64,000 nucleotides of DNA from NCBI GenBank assembly GCA_038110535.1, contig JAYNJW010000007.1, positions 6,465 through 70,464 on the forward strand, in the 5' to 3' direction. This stretch comes from Chordibacter sp038110535 (GTDB taxonomy: Bacteria; Verrucomicrobiota; Verrucomicrobiia; Opitutales; Seribacteraceae). Shown here in pieces: positions 1 through 8,704 of this stretch (the stretch's first letter is position 1; the number at the start of each line of letters is the position of its first letter). The notes beneath the pieces were generated by a model. That model did not search any database. It worked only from the letters and a program-made list of their open reading frames with translations, and was not told the DNA's origin. A program made the translations under genes and the position numbers.

Positions 1-1
1 C

Positions 2-466
2 CTTTTTGGCGAGGGCTCGGATGCAAGCGGCAGCATATTTCAAATTTCCAACCAACAAACCCTGGGAGAGTCGGAATCGGCAATTTTGGAACGCTTGCAG
101 GATACCTTAGAAAATATTGTGCATCAGGAAAAAATGGCCCGGGAGAAACTGATGGAAGACGATGGAGTCCGCTTAGTGGACAAAATGAGCCGGGCAATGG
201 GGGCACTCAAAAATTGTTATCTCATCCAAAGTGCTGAGGCTATGGACCATCTTTCTCTCATTCGTTTGGCTGCAGATTTTGGTTTTCTTCCCGAAAAATT
301 TCGTGCCCTTGCCGATCGGATGTTTATTGAGGTGCAACCTGGCCATGTTCAACTTTCAGCAGGAAAACCAATTGAGCCCAGTGAGCGCGACCATTTACGT
401 GCCGAAATTTTGCGCAAAGAATTTATTCGTATGCCCCAATTAAACCTAGATGCGCAAGTTGACTAA
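2..466 (+). CDS. mcsB: Protein arginine kinase McsB, C-terminal part (5' end outside window)
   Basis: The reading frame is open from base 2 and runs to a TAA at 464-466; the window cuts off the N-terminal two thirds. The first residues (LFGEGSDASGSIFQISNQ) match the conserved nucleotide-binding stretch of McsB, a guanidino-phosphotransferase relative that phosphorylates arginines on proteins to mark them for ClpCP degradation. The tail (MGALKNCYLIQSAEAM, then SLIRLAADFGFLP) is the usual McsB C-terminus. The next gene, 26 bp downstream, is clpC, the same order as in the ctsR-mcsA-mcsB-clpC operons of Firmicutes. An internal TTG at 86 could be mistaken for a start, but the in-frame match upstream shows that the gene continues to the left. 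Catalytic residues lie outside the window. Confidence 0.9.
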   Translation, partial: LFGEGSDASGSIFQISNQQTLGESESAILERLQDTLENIVHQEKMAREKLMEDDGVRLVDKMSRAMGALKNCYLIQSAEAMDHLSLIRLAADFGFLPEKFRALADRMFIEVQPGHVQLSAGKPIEPSERDHLRAEILRKEFIRMPQLNLDAQVD

Positions 467-492
467 CCCTTTCAAATCCATATTCTAAAGCT

Positions 493-3036
493 ATGTCCGA
501 ACCAATGAGCAATTTCACACCGAGAGCCCAACAAGTGCTCGCTCTGGCACGAAAAGAAGCAGACCGGTTTCACCACAACTACATTGGGACTGAGCATTTG
601 TTGCTCGGATTGATCAATCTGGGCCAGGGCGTGGCAGTAAATGTTCTGCAGAAAATGGGGTTGGACCTTGATACCGTAAGGCAGGCTGTTGACGAACAGG
701 TTGGTTTAGGTCCAGAGGCAAAACCTTCCGGAAATATTCCCTACACCCCCCGGGTCAAAAAAGTTTTGGCTCTCGCAGGGAAAGAAGCGAAATCTCTCAA
801 TCACAGTTATGTGGGAACCGAACATATCCTGCTCGGCCTTCTGCGAGAAGGAGAAGGTGTTGCCGCTCGGGTTCTTAAATCTTTGGATGTGGATGTCGAC
901 CGTTGCCGCAATGAAATTCTTTCCGAGTTGGACCCGAATTTTGCATCAAGTGAAGAAAAGGAATCCTCTGTAGTTGGTGGCGAAGGAGACGAACCGGAAG
1001 AGAAGGGAAAAGATGTCAAAACTCCCGCACTCAAAGCATTCGGGAGGGACCTCACCGAACTGGCAAAGAAAGGCGAACTCGATCCTGTGGTGGGTCGTGC
1101 ATCTGAAATTCGCCGAGTCACTCAGGTGCTTTGTCGTCGCACCAAAAATAACCCAGTCCTCATCGGAGAGGCTGGCGTGGGCAAAACGGCGATAGTTGAG
1201 GGATTGGCTCAGCAGATTGCTGGGGGACTGGTCCCTGAGAATTTGATCGATAAAAAGGTGGTAACTCTGGATCTTGCTCTCATGGTTGCTGGAACCAAGT
1301 ATCGGGGCCAGTTCGAAGAACGGATCAAAGCGGTGATGGACGAACTTCGAAAATCCAAAAACATCATTATCTTTATTGACGAATTACACACCATTGTGGG
1401 TGCAGGTGCCGCTGAGGGAGCAATGGATGCATCCAATATTTTTAAACCGGCTCTCAGCCGGGGGGAACTCCAGTGCATCGGAGCGACCACCTTGGCGGAA
1501 TACCGGAAATACATAGAGAAAGATTCCGCTTTGGATCGAAGATTTCAGTCTGTTAAAGTGGAAGCTCCATCCATTGAAGATACCGTAAAAATTTTACAGG
1601 GAATACGATCGAAGTATGAAGACCACCACAATGTCTCCTACACCGATAAAGCTCTTGAAGCTGCTGCCAAACTGACTGATCGTTATGTGACTGGGAAATT
1701 CCTGCCCGACAAAGCAATCGATGCGATCGATGAGGCAGGGGCACGCTCCCGCATGGAGTCGATGAAGCGACCCCAAGAAATTGAGGATTTATCCGATGAG
1801 ATCAAAGAAGTGTGTGCACTCAAAGAAAGTGCAATCTCTGACCAAAACTTTGAAGAGGCTGCCGAAGCACGGGACAAGGAAAAGAAGCTTCGTGCCAAGC
1901 GTGAGCGCGTGCTCGAAAGTTGGAAGAAAAACCGGGAACAAAACCGGGCTGAAGTCAACGAGGACGATATGCTTCAAGTGGTTGCTGACTGGACAGGTAT
2001 TCCCCTGAACCGTATGGAATCGAAGGAGAGTAAAAAGTTGCTCAAACTCGAAGAGGAATTGCGCGAACAGGTCGTGGGTCAGGATTTTGCCACTCAGGTT
2101 GTGGCCAAAGCACTGCGCCGTTCACGAGCCGATCTGAAAGATCCTAAAAGACCTATTGGATCTTTCATGTTTCTTGGCCCCACTGGTGTGGGCAAGACTC
2201 ATTTGGCCAAGGTTCTGTCCGAACGGATATTTGGAGATCAGGAATCGTTAATCCAGATTGATATGTCCGAGTACATGGAAAAACATGCGGTTTCCCGCAT
2301 GATTGGATCCCCTCCTGGATATGTCGGGCACGATGAGGGAGGGCAATTAACCGAGGCAATCCGAAGAAAGCCCTATTCCGTCATCCTTTTCGATGAGATC
2401 GAAAAAGCCCATCCGGATGTGGCACAAATTCTTTTACAAATTCTCGAAGATGGCCGCTTGACTGACAGCCTGGGTAGAAAAGTTGATTTCCGAAACACCA
2501 TTCTCATCATGACTTCCAATGTTGGGGCAGAAATATTGCAGCGCAATACATCGCTGGGATTTTCAATTGGCGATGCGGAACAGGATTTCGAGAAAACCAA
2601 GGACAAAATCATGGACGAAGCGAAAAAGGTTTTCAAACCGGAGTTTCTTAATCGTCTCACCGAGATTGTCATTTTCCGTCAGTTGCTCAAGGAGCAGATG
2701 GGTGCCATTGTCGATTTAGAACTGGAAAAAGTTTCTGAGCGTTTGAAAGAACGCAAATTGAAATTAGAAGTTTCTGAGGAGGCTAAAAATTTCCTTATCG
2801 AGCATGGATATGACAACAAATTGGGTGCTCGTCCCTTGCGTCGGGCGGTGGAAAAATACCTAGAGGATAACTTAGCCGAGGCTCTGCTTTCCGGGGATTT
2901 GCGCAAAAGTGTGCCCATCAAAGTACTTACACATGAGAACGAAGAAATAGGTCTGCGATTTGAACAATCGAAGAAGGGGAAAAAGAAAGTCGGTGTTCCA
3001 TCCCCAGAGGAGGAAGAAGAGGACAAAAACTCTTAA
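493..3036 (+). CDS. clpC: ATP-dependent Clp protease ATP-binding subunit ClpC
   Basis: 847-residue Hsp100 unfoldase that feeds substrates to ClpP. The order of domains is: an N-terminal Clp_N repeat pair (about 1-145, with two copies of the GTEHLLLGL/GTEHILLGL motif); AAA module 1 (Walker A GEAGVGKTA, Walker B IIIFIDELH); a middle coiled coil with a UVR-like segment (about 430-470, NFEEAAEARDKEK), typical of ClpC rather than ClpA or ClpB; AAA module 2 (Walker A GPTGVGKTH, Walker B VILFDEIEKAHPDV); and a D2-small C-terminal domain ending in a Lys/Glu-rich tail. The length is usual for ClpC. It follows mcsB closely and is probably co-transcribed, which suggests phospho-arginine-directed proteolysis. 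The ATG at 493 is the first in frame and matches the family N-terminus. Confidence 0.97.
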   Translation: MSEPMSNFTPRAQQVLALARKEADRFHHNYIGTEHLLLGLINLGQGVAVNVLQKMGLDLDTVRQAVDEQVGLGPEAKPSGNIPYTPRVKKVLALAGKEAKSLNHSYVGTEHILLGLLREGEGVAARVLKSLDVDVDRCRNEILSELDPNFASSEEKESSVVGGEGDEPEEKGKDVKTPALKAFGRDLTELAKKGELDPVVGRASEIRRVTQVLCRRTKNNPVLIGEAGVGKTAIVEGLAQQIAGGLVPENLIDKKVVTLDLALMVAGTKYRGQFEERIKAVMDELRKSKNIIIFIDELHTIVGAGAAEGAMDASNIFKPALSRGELQCIGATTLAEYRKYIEKDSALDRRFQSVKVEAPSIEDTVKILQGIRSKYEDHHNVSYTDKALEAAAKLTDRYVTGKFLPDKAIDAIDEAGARSRMESMKRPQEIEDLSDEIKEVCALKESAISDQNFEEAAEARDKEKKLRAKRERVLESWKKNREQNRAEVNEDDMLQVVADWTGIPLNRMESKESKKLLKLEEELREQVVGQDFATQVVAKALRRSRADLKDPKRPIGSFMFLGPTGVGKTHLAKVLSERIFGDQESLIQIDMSEYMEKHAVSRMIGSPPGYVGHDEGGQLTEAIRRKPYSVILFDEIEKAHPDVAQILLQILEDGRLTDSLGRKVDFRNTILIMTSNVGAEILQRNTSLGFSIGDAEQDFEKTKDKIMDEAKKVFKPEFLNRLTEIVIFRQLLKEQMGAIVDLELEKVSERLKERKLKLEVSEEAKNFLIEHGYDNKLGARPLRRAVEKYLEDNLAEALLSGDLRKSVPIKVLTHENEEIGLRFEQSKKGKKKVGVPSPEEEEEDKNS

Positions 3037-3132
3037 AATATCCTGTTCTTCTTGTTATTTTTAACACCGTGGGGTTAATCGCCTCGCCTTTATCATGGTT
3101 TTGCTTATGATAAACCAGTTTTATATCCCAAA

Positions 3133-3549
3133 ATGGAAAGAACATTAATACTTCTCAAACCCGACTGCCTAAATAAACAAGTGGCCGGAAAGGTTATTTC
3201 ACGCTTTGAAGAAAAGAATTATACCATGATTGCCACCCGTATGGTGCAACTGGATGATGCGTTGCTTAATGAGCATTATGCTCATGTGGCAGACCTGCCT
3301 TTTTTTCCCGAGATTGCTAGTTTCATGAGCTCACGTCCCGTATTGGCGATGATTCTCGAGGGAGAAAATGTAATTCAGGGAGTCCGTGACCTGCTGGGCC
3401 CGACCGATTCCACCACAGCACCCAAAGGCACAATACGAGGGGATTTGGGAACAGACCGGATGCGCAATGTCGTTCATGCTTCGGATAGCCCGGAAAATGC
3501 ACAGATTGAAATAGCGCGTTTTTTCTCCGATCAATTGGTCTCCGCTTGA
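3133..3549 (+). CDS. ndk: Nucleoside diphosphate kinase
   Basis: 138 residues, close to the usual 135-150. The enzyme transfers the gamma-phosphate between nucleoside tri- and diphosphates through a phosphohistidine. The N-terminus (MERTLILLKPDC) carries the nucleotide-binding KPD, and the active-site segment NVVHASDSPENA holds the catalytic His followed by the family's SDS. An insertion around GPTDSTTAPKGTIRGDLG is the usual Kpn-loop and substrate region. The gene stands alone 96 bp after clpC and runs toward the oppositely oriented ispF, leaving 8 bp between them. No clear terminator is visible there. Confidence 0.97.
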   Translation: MERTLILLKPDCLNKQVAGKVISRFEEKNYTMIATRMVQLDDALLNEHYAHVADLPFFPEIASFMSSRPVLAMILEGENVIQGVRDLLGPTDSTTAPKGTIRGDLGTDRMRNVVHASDSPENAQIEIARFFSDQLVSA

Positions 3550-3557
3550 TTTTCTTT

Positions 3558-4076
3558 TTACGGGCTAGGTTCTCTTCTCGCCCTTACCTCGTTCTTAAAA
3601 AGTACACACACGGCGTGGGTGGCAATTCCTTCCTCCCGTCCAAGTGAGCCAATTTCTTCGTGGGTAGTTGCTTTCAAACCGATACATTCTTCCCCAATTC
3701 CCAGAATGGAAGAAAGATTGGAGCGGATGGCGGGTAAATAAGTACCCAGTTTGGGACGCTGGGCAATCACGGTAAGGTCAACATTACCAAGAAGATATCC
3801 CTTCTTTTGGACCATACTGACGACTCTTGACAGAATACAGGATGAATCGAGTCCATGGTTGGTCGGGTCCGTATCCGGAAAATGATGTCCAATATCGGGC
3901 AGGGCGAGGGCTCCCAGCATAGCGTCTGCCAGAGCATGCATCAGACAGTCGGCATCAGAATGACCTAAGAGTCCCAAGTGATGTGGAATTGCAATCCCGC
4001 CCAAGATCAATTTTCTGCCTTCGACCAATCGGTGAAGATCAAACCCGTGGCCAATACGAATGTTAGGTGAGTTCAT
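3558..4076 (-). CDS. ispF: 2-C-methyl-D-erythritol 2,4-cyclodiphosphate synthase
   Basis: 172 residues. It catalyses the fifth step of the MEP isoprenoid pathway, cyclising CDP-ME 2-phosphate to MEcPP with release of CMP. The metal-binding motif GHGFDLHRL (Asp-x-His) is at the N-terminus, followed by GHSDADCLMHALADAMLGA, and HHFPDTDP matches the family signature. The ATG at 4076 overlaps the stop of ispD by 4 bp (ATGA), which indicates translational coupling in a pyrF-ispD-ispF operon. The C-terminus is extended by a few residues beyond the usual CVLF end. In some bacteria ispD and ispF are fused; here they are separate but overlapping. Confidence 0.96.
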   Translation of the reverse strand: MNSPNIRIGHGFDLHRLVEGRKLILGGIAIPHHLGLLGHSDADCLMHALADAMLGALALPDIGHHFPDTDPTNHGLDSSCILSRVVSMVQKKGYLLGNVDLTVIAQRPKLGTYLPAIRSNLSSILGIGEECIGLKATTHEEIGSLGREEGIATHAVCVLFKNEVRARREPSP

Positions 4077-4789
4077 GATTGTAAGAGAAATTCGGCGTAA
4101 GAAAAATCTTCCGGAGAGGTAATCTTAGGGTTGGGATAATCCGGTTCGAGCATACCAATTGGATGCCCGAGTAATTCAATGCCAGCCATATCATCGGTAA
4201 TGATAAGGCCTTTATTTCTGGCCTTTTCCAAGCCTTTAATAAGCCATTCTATCGGAGCACCCTGAGGGGTTTCCATTAGCCAATGGTTGGCCCGATCGAC
4301 CGTTCGGGTGGTTGAGGGGGAAAGAGGATTATTATTTTCAGAGCTTACTCGCAAAGTGTCTCGAAGGGGCCTTGCAACTGCAACCGCACGGTCCTTGATG
4401 ATTTCATGTATGGCGGAAGAGACCGTGTGGGGACGAATAAAAGGACGGGCACAATCATGCACCAATACATGAGAGATATGTTTGGGAAATGCCTGAAGCC
4501 CTGCCCAGACGGAGTCTTGGCGCTGTGCACCTCCTCTAATCCACAGAAGGTCAAAATTTTTAGTATTGGAGAGATCAGACAAGGCGAGATTTAGGCATTC
4601 CTTTAACCTGATCAGTTGAGGTTCGTCTTTGTAAACGATGACTAGGCTGGCTATCTCGTCGGTCTGCAAAAAAGCATGGCAGGAGAGTGTAAAGGCATTG
4701 GTATGGCCAATTGGGTGCAAGAGTTTGTCTTCCACCTCCCCCTGCATCCGGGTTCCACTACCTGCGGCTAAAAGCAATGTACCAACCAT
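4073..4789 (-). CDS. ispD: 2-C-methyl-D-erythritol 4-phosphate cytidylyltransferase
   Basis: About 238 residues. It joins MEP to CTP to give CDP-ME, the third step of the MEP pathway. The nucleotide-binding loop LLAAGSGTRM with a downstream Lys (EDKLLHPIG) and the HDCARPF motif mark the IspD family. An in-frame TTG at 4795 directly follows the pyrF stop, but the ATG two codons later (4789) gives the normal IspD start MVGTLLLAAG. It sits between pyrF and ispF on the same strand with almost no spacing, so the three genes are very probably one transcript. The kinase ispE starts divergently about 110 bp from pyrF. Confidence 0.95.
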   Translation of the reverse strand: MVGTLLLAAGSGTRMQGEVEDKLLHPIGHTNAFTLSCHAFLQTDEIASLVIVYKDEPQLIRLKECLNLALSDLSNTKNFDLLWIRGGAQRQDSVWAGLQAFPKHISHVLVHDCARPFIRPHTVSSAIHEIIKDRAVAVARPLRDTLRVSSENNNPLSPSTTRTVDRANHWLMETPQGAPIEWLIKGLEKARNKGLIITDDMAGIELLGHPIGMLEPDYPNPKITSPEDFSYAEFLLQS

Positions 4790-4795
4790 GATCAA

Positions 4796-5512
4796 TCAGT
4801 CCGCAAGTTCATCGAGGATAGACGCAAGGGCAACCTCAGGATCGGGGGCGGTGAGGATAGGCCGACCAATCACGAGATAGTTTGCCCCTGCCAGTTTTGC
4901 CTGTCTTGGAGTCATGATTCTTTTTTGATCACCAGCATCGGCATGAACGGGTCGAATTCCTGGAGTTACCAGAGTCGTGGATAAAGGAAGAGCTTGGCGA
5001 AGCCGTGGGAGTTCTTGTGGGGAACAAACAATGCCACCAATCCCTTGATCAACCGCTAGTTTGGCTAGGCGTAAGACCTGATCTTCAATCAGGTCCTTTA
5101 CCCCAACTGCTTCCAATCCTTGCTGGTTGGTCGAAGTGAGAACAGTTACTCCAAGCAAGGTGACATCCGGGATGTTCTCCTTGGCGAATTTTGAACATCG
5201 GGCAAGAGCTTCCGGGCCTGCTCCTGCATGCAGGGTAATCATGCCAATAGGCAGTTCTGCAAGGCTTGCCAAAGCTTTTTCCATGGTGTTTGGAATGTCA
5301 TGAAGTTTTAAGTCCAGAAAGACGTTTTTGCCAGAATCTGCCAGCTCATGGACCAATGATTTGCCTTCACGAAGAAAACTTTGGAGACCAACCTTTACCC
5401 ATTTTAAGCGATTTCCGGTAGCCTGCAGAACTTGATTGATTTGCTCACGATCTTCCAGATCGAGGGCCAGAATAATATCAGGGGATGTGTTGCTCATTTT
5501 GGGTTCTATCAT
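4796..5512 (-). CDS. pyrF: Orotidine 5'-phosphate decarboxylase
   Basis: 238 residues. It catalyses the last step of UMP synthesis, decarboxylating OMP. The diagnostic Asp-Lys-Asp motif is visible as FLDLKLHDIPNT, and the phosphate-binding end GIRP and IGRPILTA are present; this is the compact bacterial class 1 enzyme. The ATG at 5512 opens the longest frame; a second ATG at 5497 (MSNTSPDIILALDL) is equally plausible from the family N-terminus. It is the first gene of a leftward operon with ispD and ispF. The pairing with isoprenoid genes has no obvious biochemical logic beyond use of cytidine and uridine nucleotides. Confidence 0.96.
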   Translation of the reverse strand: MIEPKMSNTSPDIILALDLEDREQINQVLQATGNRLKWVKVGLQSFLREGKSLVHELADSGKNVFLDLKLHDIPNTMEKALASLAELPIGMITLHAGAGPEALARCSKFAKENIPDVTLLGVTVLTSTNQQGLEAVGVKDLIEDQVLRLAKLAVDQGIGGIVCSPQELPRLRQALPLSTTLVTPGIRPVHADAGDQKRIMTPRQAKLAGANYLVIGRPILTAPDPEVALASILDELAD

Positions 5513-5623
5513 GCCTGCGTAGGTTTTTGAGCCAATTCAATTCTTGTATCGCCCCAATTTGTTTTGCCCAGTATTCTAATCTGATCTGCAATGATGGAAC
5601 GAAGTAGAGGGAAATCTGTCAAT

Positions 5624-6505
5624 ATGGTTAAAGTTTTTGCACCCGCAAAAATTAATCTTTTCTTGGCGGTCACGGGCAAGCGGGAAGACGGATACCATGA
5701 ACTTTGCACGGTTTTGGCAAAACTTTCCATCGGGGACAGCTTGGAGATTCGAAGAAAGAATACAAGCAGGGGAATCAGTATAAAATGTCCGGAATTTAAG
5801 GACCTAGAAACTGAAAATAATTTAGCCTGGATCGCAGTTAAAAAATGGCTTGTTACCACAGGGGAAGATTGGGGGGTTGACCTTACCTTAACCAAAGCCA
5901 TTCCTCCTATGTCCGGATTGGGCGGGGGAAGTTCCGATGCGGTTTCTGCTCTTCTTGCGATGAACGAGCTTGGGGATGAAAAACTTTCCAAGGAAGAAAT
6001 TGCTGAACTGGCCTCTGAAATTGGATCGGATTGCCCAAGCTTTTTGGAGGATGGACTGTGTTTGGCAGAGGGTAGGGGAGAAATTGTACGAAACATCAGG
6101 CATGCAAACGCACAAAAGCTAATTGGCAAAAAAGTCTTCTTGTTCCGTCCTAATATTGGACTTTCAACTGCAGAGGTATACCAGGGATTATCTCATCATA
6201 ACGAATATTCATCGCTGGACTGGATTCATTCTCGCTTAGAAGAGTGGGAAAAGAATAAATTATCCATTCATGAACTTTTACATAACGATCTAGAAAGTGC
6301 TGTGTTTTACAAGCACAGGTATTTTTCTCCGCTCTTTGATCAGATTAAAAAGACTTTCGGATTGGTGCCCAGAATGTCTGGTAGTGGGAGTTGTTGCTTT
6401 CTTTTTATTCCAGATGAATTTGAGCAAGTTTCTAATTTGGAAAATCTCATCTATGATGTTTGGGGCAGGGATTCTTGGACGAACTTTACAGAAATTATTA
6501 ATTAA
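5624..6505 (+). CDS. ispE: 4-diphosphocytidyl-2-C-methyl-D-erythritol kinase
   Basis: About 293 residues of the GHMP kinase superfamily; it phosphorylates CDP-ME in the MEP pathway. The N-terminus VFAPAKINLFL is the usual IspE opening, the ATP-binding GHMP motif is PPMSGLGGGSSDA, and a C-terminal glycine-rich motif (RMSGSGSCCFLF) is present. An in-frame ATG at 5591 would add 11 residues without family similarity, so 5624 is chosen. It is divergent from pyrF-ispD-ispF, so a shared regulatory region of about 110 bp may control both sides. A 206-codon open frame on the opposite strand (5509-6129) is only a shadow of this gene. Confidence 0.93.
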   Translation: MVKVFAPAKINLFLAVTGKREDGYHELCTVLAKLSIGDSLEIRRKNTSRGISIKCPEFKDLETENNLAWIAVKKWLVTTGEDWGVDLTLTKAIPPMSGLGGGSSDAVSALLAMNELGDEKLSKEEIAELASEIGSDCPSFLEDGLCLAEGRGEIVRNIRHANAQKLIGKKVFLFRPNIGLSTAEVYQGLSHHNEYSSLDWIHSRLEEWEKNKLSIHELLHNDLESAVFYKHRYFSPLFDQIKKTFGLVPRMSGSGSCCFLFIPDEFEQVSNLENLIYDVWGRDSWTNFTEIIN

Positions 6506-6589
6506 TTTACCAGATTCAGCAGCGAAGATTTTGTTTTCCCTATCAAAAAAATTAGGGCATAATGAAAGGTTGGTTAAAAAATTTCACCT

Positions 6590-8362
6590 ATGATTCAGGA
6601 AAAAAAAGAGAAATCAGAACTTATGCTTTTTGGGATTCCCGCATCCCCAGGAATCGCTCATGGTTCAGTTTTTCGTTTTCTCCATGATGAAGTCAAGGTT
6701 GCAACCTATGAGGTGACAGAGGCGGACCAGGAGGAGGAAATAAAGAGGTTTCTCCAAGCTCTGGAAATGACCAAGTCTGAAATCCGCGAAATTCGCGAGG
6801 ATGTGGCTAAAAACCTGGGTGAAAAAGAAGCGGGAATATTCGATGCCCATATGCTGGTTCTGGAAGACAGGGCATTAATTGAGGATGTTAAAAAAGAGAT
6901 CAAAGAGTCCGGGCAAAATGTTGAAAAGTGCGTGCACCGGGTGACTGGGAAATACCTCGCTTTCTTCGATCAATTGGAGGACAAGTATTTACGGGAACGA
7001 GCAGTCGATCTAAGGGACATTTCGAGGAGGTTACAACGTTGTCTATCTGGCACCACTGCATCGGGAACAGCTTTTTTGTCTGAGCCCAAAATTTTAGTTT
7101 CAGAAGATCTTACCCCCTCAGACACAGCGGCTTTGGACCGTTCAAAGATCTTAGGCATTGCCACCGATTTGGGTGGCCAAACCAGTCATGCAGTAATTAT
7201 GGCACGGGCAAGTGGGGTACCTGCAGTCGTTGGATTACGCAGTTTGACTGAGAAATTATGTGATGGAGACGAATTATTAATTGATGGATTTGAGGGAGTG
7301 GCGATCATTAATCCGAGTGAGGCTACTTTGTTTCGCTATGGAAAAGTCGATGTTCACAGGCGTAAACTTCTAAAGTTCGTAGATGAGGAGTCCAGTTTGC
7401 CTGCCCAAACTTTAGATGGTAAACCATTACATATTTGGGCCAATGCCGACACTCCTGAAGAAGTCGAAAATGCTTTGAAAATAGGCTGTCTTGGGGTTGG
7501 TCTGTACCGCACCGAGTCGCTCTTTTTACGGACTAATTCTCTTCCTTCAGAAGATGAGCAATTTAAAGAATATGCAAAGATGGTAAAATCTGCAGGTGAT
7601 AACCCTTTGACTATTCGTACTTTGGATCTAGGCGGGGACAAGATTTTAAACGGTTGGAATCATCAGAAAGAAGCCAATCCATTCATGGGATTTCGTGCCA
7701 TTCGCTATTGTTTAAGTAATCCCAAGGTTTTTCTTGATCAATTACGGGCGATCTTGCGAGTTAGTGCCCATGGAAATGTCCGTATTCTGTTACCCATGAT
7801 TTCTGGGATTGGCGAGGTAGTGCGGGCAAAAGAGTTGATTGCGGAGGCCAAAGAGGAATTATCCCAGCAGGGGCAGAAATATGACCCGGCAATCAAAGTG
7901 GGTTGTATGATCGAAACTCCTGCTGCGGTCGCAATTTGTGATTTGCTAGCCGAGGAGGTTGATTTTTTTAGCATTGGGACCAATGATCTGGTTCAATATT
8001 TATTGGCCGTTGACCGGGTAAATAACGAGATCGCATTTCTTTATGAACCCCATCATCCAGCAGTCCTGCGCTCTTTGAAGCAAGTTGCTCAGGTTGCCAA
8101 TGCCCGTGAGCTACCGGTAACAGTTTGCGGAGAAATTGCGGGAGATCCCCATTTCCTGCCCCTTCTGGTCGGTTTAGGGTTTGATTCCTTTAGTGCTTCT
8201 GTCTCGTTGGTTTCAGAAATGAAGTTTTTTGCCCGTCGGTTTTCTCAGGAGGATGTTCAAAAGATTACCCGGGATGCAGAATCCAAGCACCGACCATCCG
8301 AAGTAAAGGAACTGATCAAAAACTTTTACGAAGATCGAATATCCGAGGCATCGATCCCGTAA
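6590..8362 (+). CDS. ptsI: Phosphoenolpyruvate-protein phosphotransferase (PTS enzyme I)
   Basis: 590 residues, slightly longer than E. coli EI. It autophosphorylates from PEP and passes the phosphate to HPr. The N-terminal HPr-binding domain contains GIPASPGIAHG. The phosphohistidine is His200 in LGGQTSHAVIMAR. The C-terminal TIM-barrel PEP-binding domain holds GLYRTESLFL, the GxNDL metal and PEP site (IGTNDLVQY) and the active-site Cys in VTVCGEIAGD. HPr lies immediately downstream on the opposite strand and no EII component is in the window, so a regulatory PTS is possible. The start with two codons before the Lys/Glu-rich segment gives the longest frame; MLFGIPASPG is a later alternative. 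Confidence 0.96.
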   Translation: MIQEKKEKSELMLFGIPASPGIAHGSVFRFLHDEVKVATYEVTEADQEEEIKRFLQALEMTKSEIREIREDVAKNLGEKEAGIFDAHMLVLEDRALIEDVKKEIKESGQNVEKCVHRVTGKYLAFFDQLEDKYLRERAVDLRDISRRLQRCLSGTTASGTAFLSEPKILVSEDLTPSDTAALDRSKILGIATDLGGQTSHAVIMARASGVPAVVGLRSLTEKLCDGDELLIDGFEGVAIINPSEATLFRYGKVDVHRRKLLKFVDEESSLPAQTLDGKPLHIWANADTPEEVENALKIGCLGVGLYRTESLFLRTNSLPSEDEQFKEYAKMVKSAGDNPLTIRTLDLGGDKILNGWNHQKEANPFMGFRAIRYCLSNPKVFLDQLRAILRVSAHGNVRILLPMISGIGEVVRAKELIAEAKEELSQQGQKYDPAIKVGCMIETPAAVAICDLLAEEVDFFSIGTNDLVQYLLAVDRVNNEIAFLYEPHHPAVLRSLKQVAQVANARELPVTVCGEIAGDPHFLPLLVGLGFDSFSASVSLVSEMKFFARRFSQEDVQKITRDAESKHRPSEVKELIKNFYEDRISEASIP

Positions 8363-8392
8363 TGGGAAACTGGCAAATTCATAGCGAGTGGT

Positions 8393-8686
8393 TTATTCGT
8401 CCTGAAATTTGGACGCAAACAGGTCAGACATTTGTTTTTCCAGTTCGGGAGCCTCGGAAGGAGTGCATTCGAAAGTTAGTTCAGACCCGCGGGCGGCAGC
8501 CAACATCATAATGCCCATTATACTTTTGGCATTTACCCGCTCACCATCTTTTTTAGTCACCCACACCTCACCAGAAAACTGAGAAGCTATCCGCACAATC
8601 ATGGCTGCAGGTCTGGCATGTACACCCATTTTGTTACTCACTTCCAGAGTAAAGGAATGTACATTTCCTAAAGATTGATCACTCAC
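8393..8686 (-). CDS. ptsH: Phosphocarrier protein HPr
   Basis: 97 residues, a little longer than the usual 85-90 because of a short N-terminal extension. The phosphorylatable His is His23 in MGVHARPAA, and the regulatory Ser is Ser55 in VNAKSIMGIMMLAA, the site used by HPr kinase/phosphorylase. Both sites being intact suggests both PEP-dependent phosphotransfer and ATP-dependent regulation. It is convergent with ptsI and lies 18 bp after pgpA on the same strand, so it may be read through from pgsA-pgpA. Confidence 0.96.
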   Translation of the reverse strand: MSDQSLGNVHSFTLEVSNKMGVHARPAAMIVRIASQFSGEVWVTKKDGERVNAKSIMGIMMLAAARGSELTFECTPSEAPELEKQMSDLFASKFQDE

Positions 8687-8704
8687 ATGATCGATTTAGA
8701 TCGT

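Noticed and set aside
5509..6129. 206-codon open frame on the minus strand opposite ispE
   Set aside because: Low-complexity Ser/Pro-rich translation and complete overlap with a clear IspE; it is an antisense shadow.
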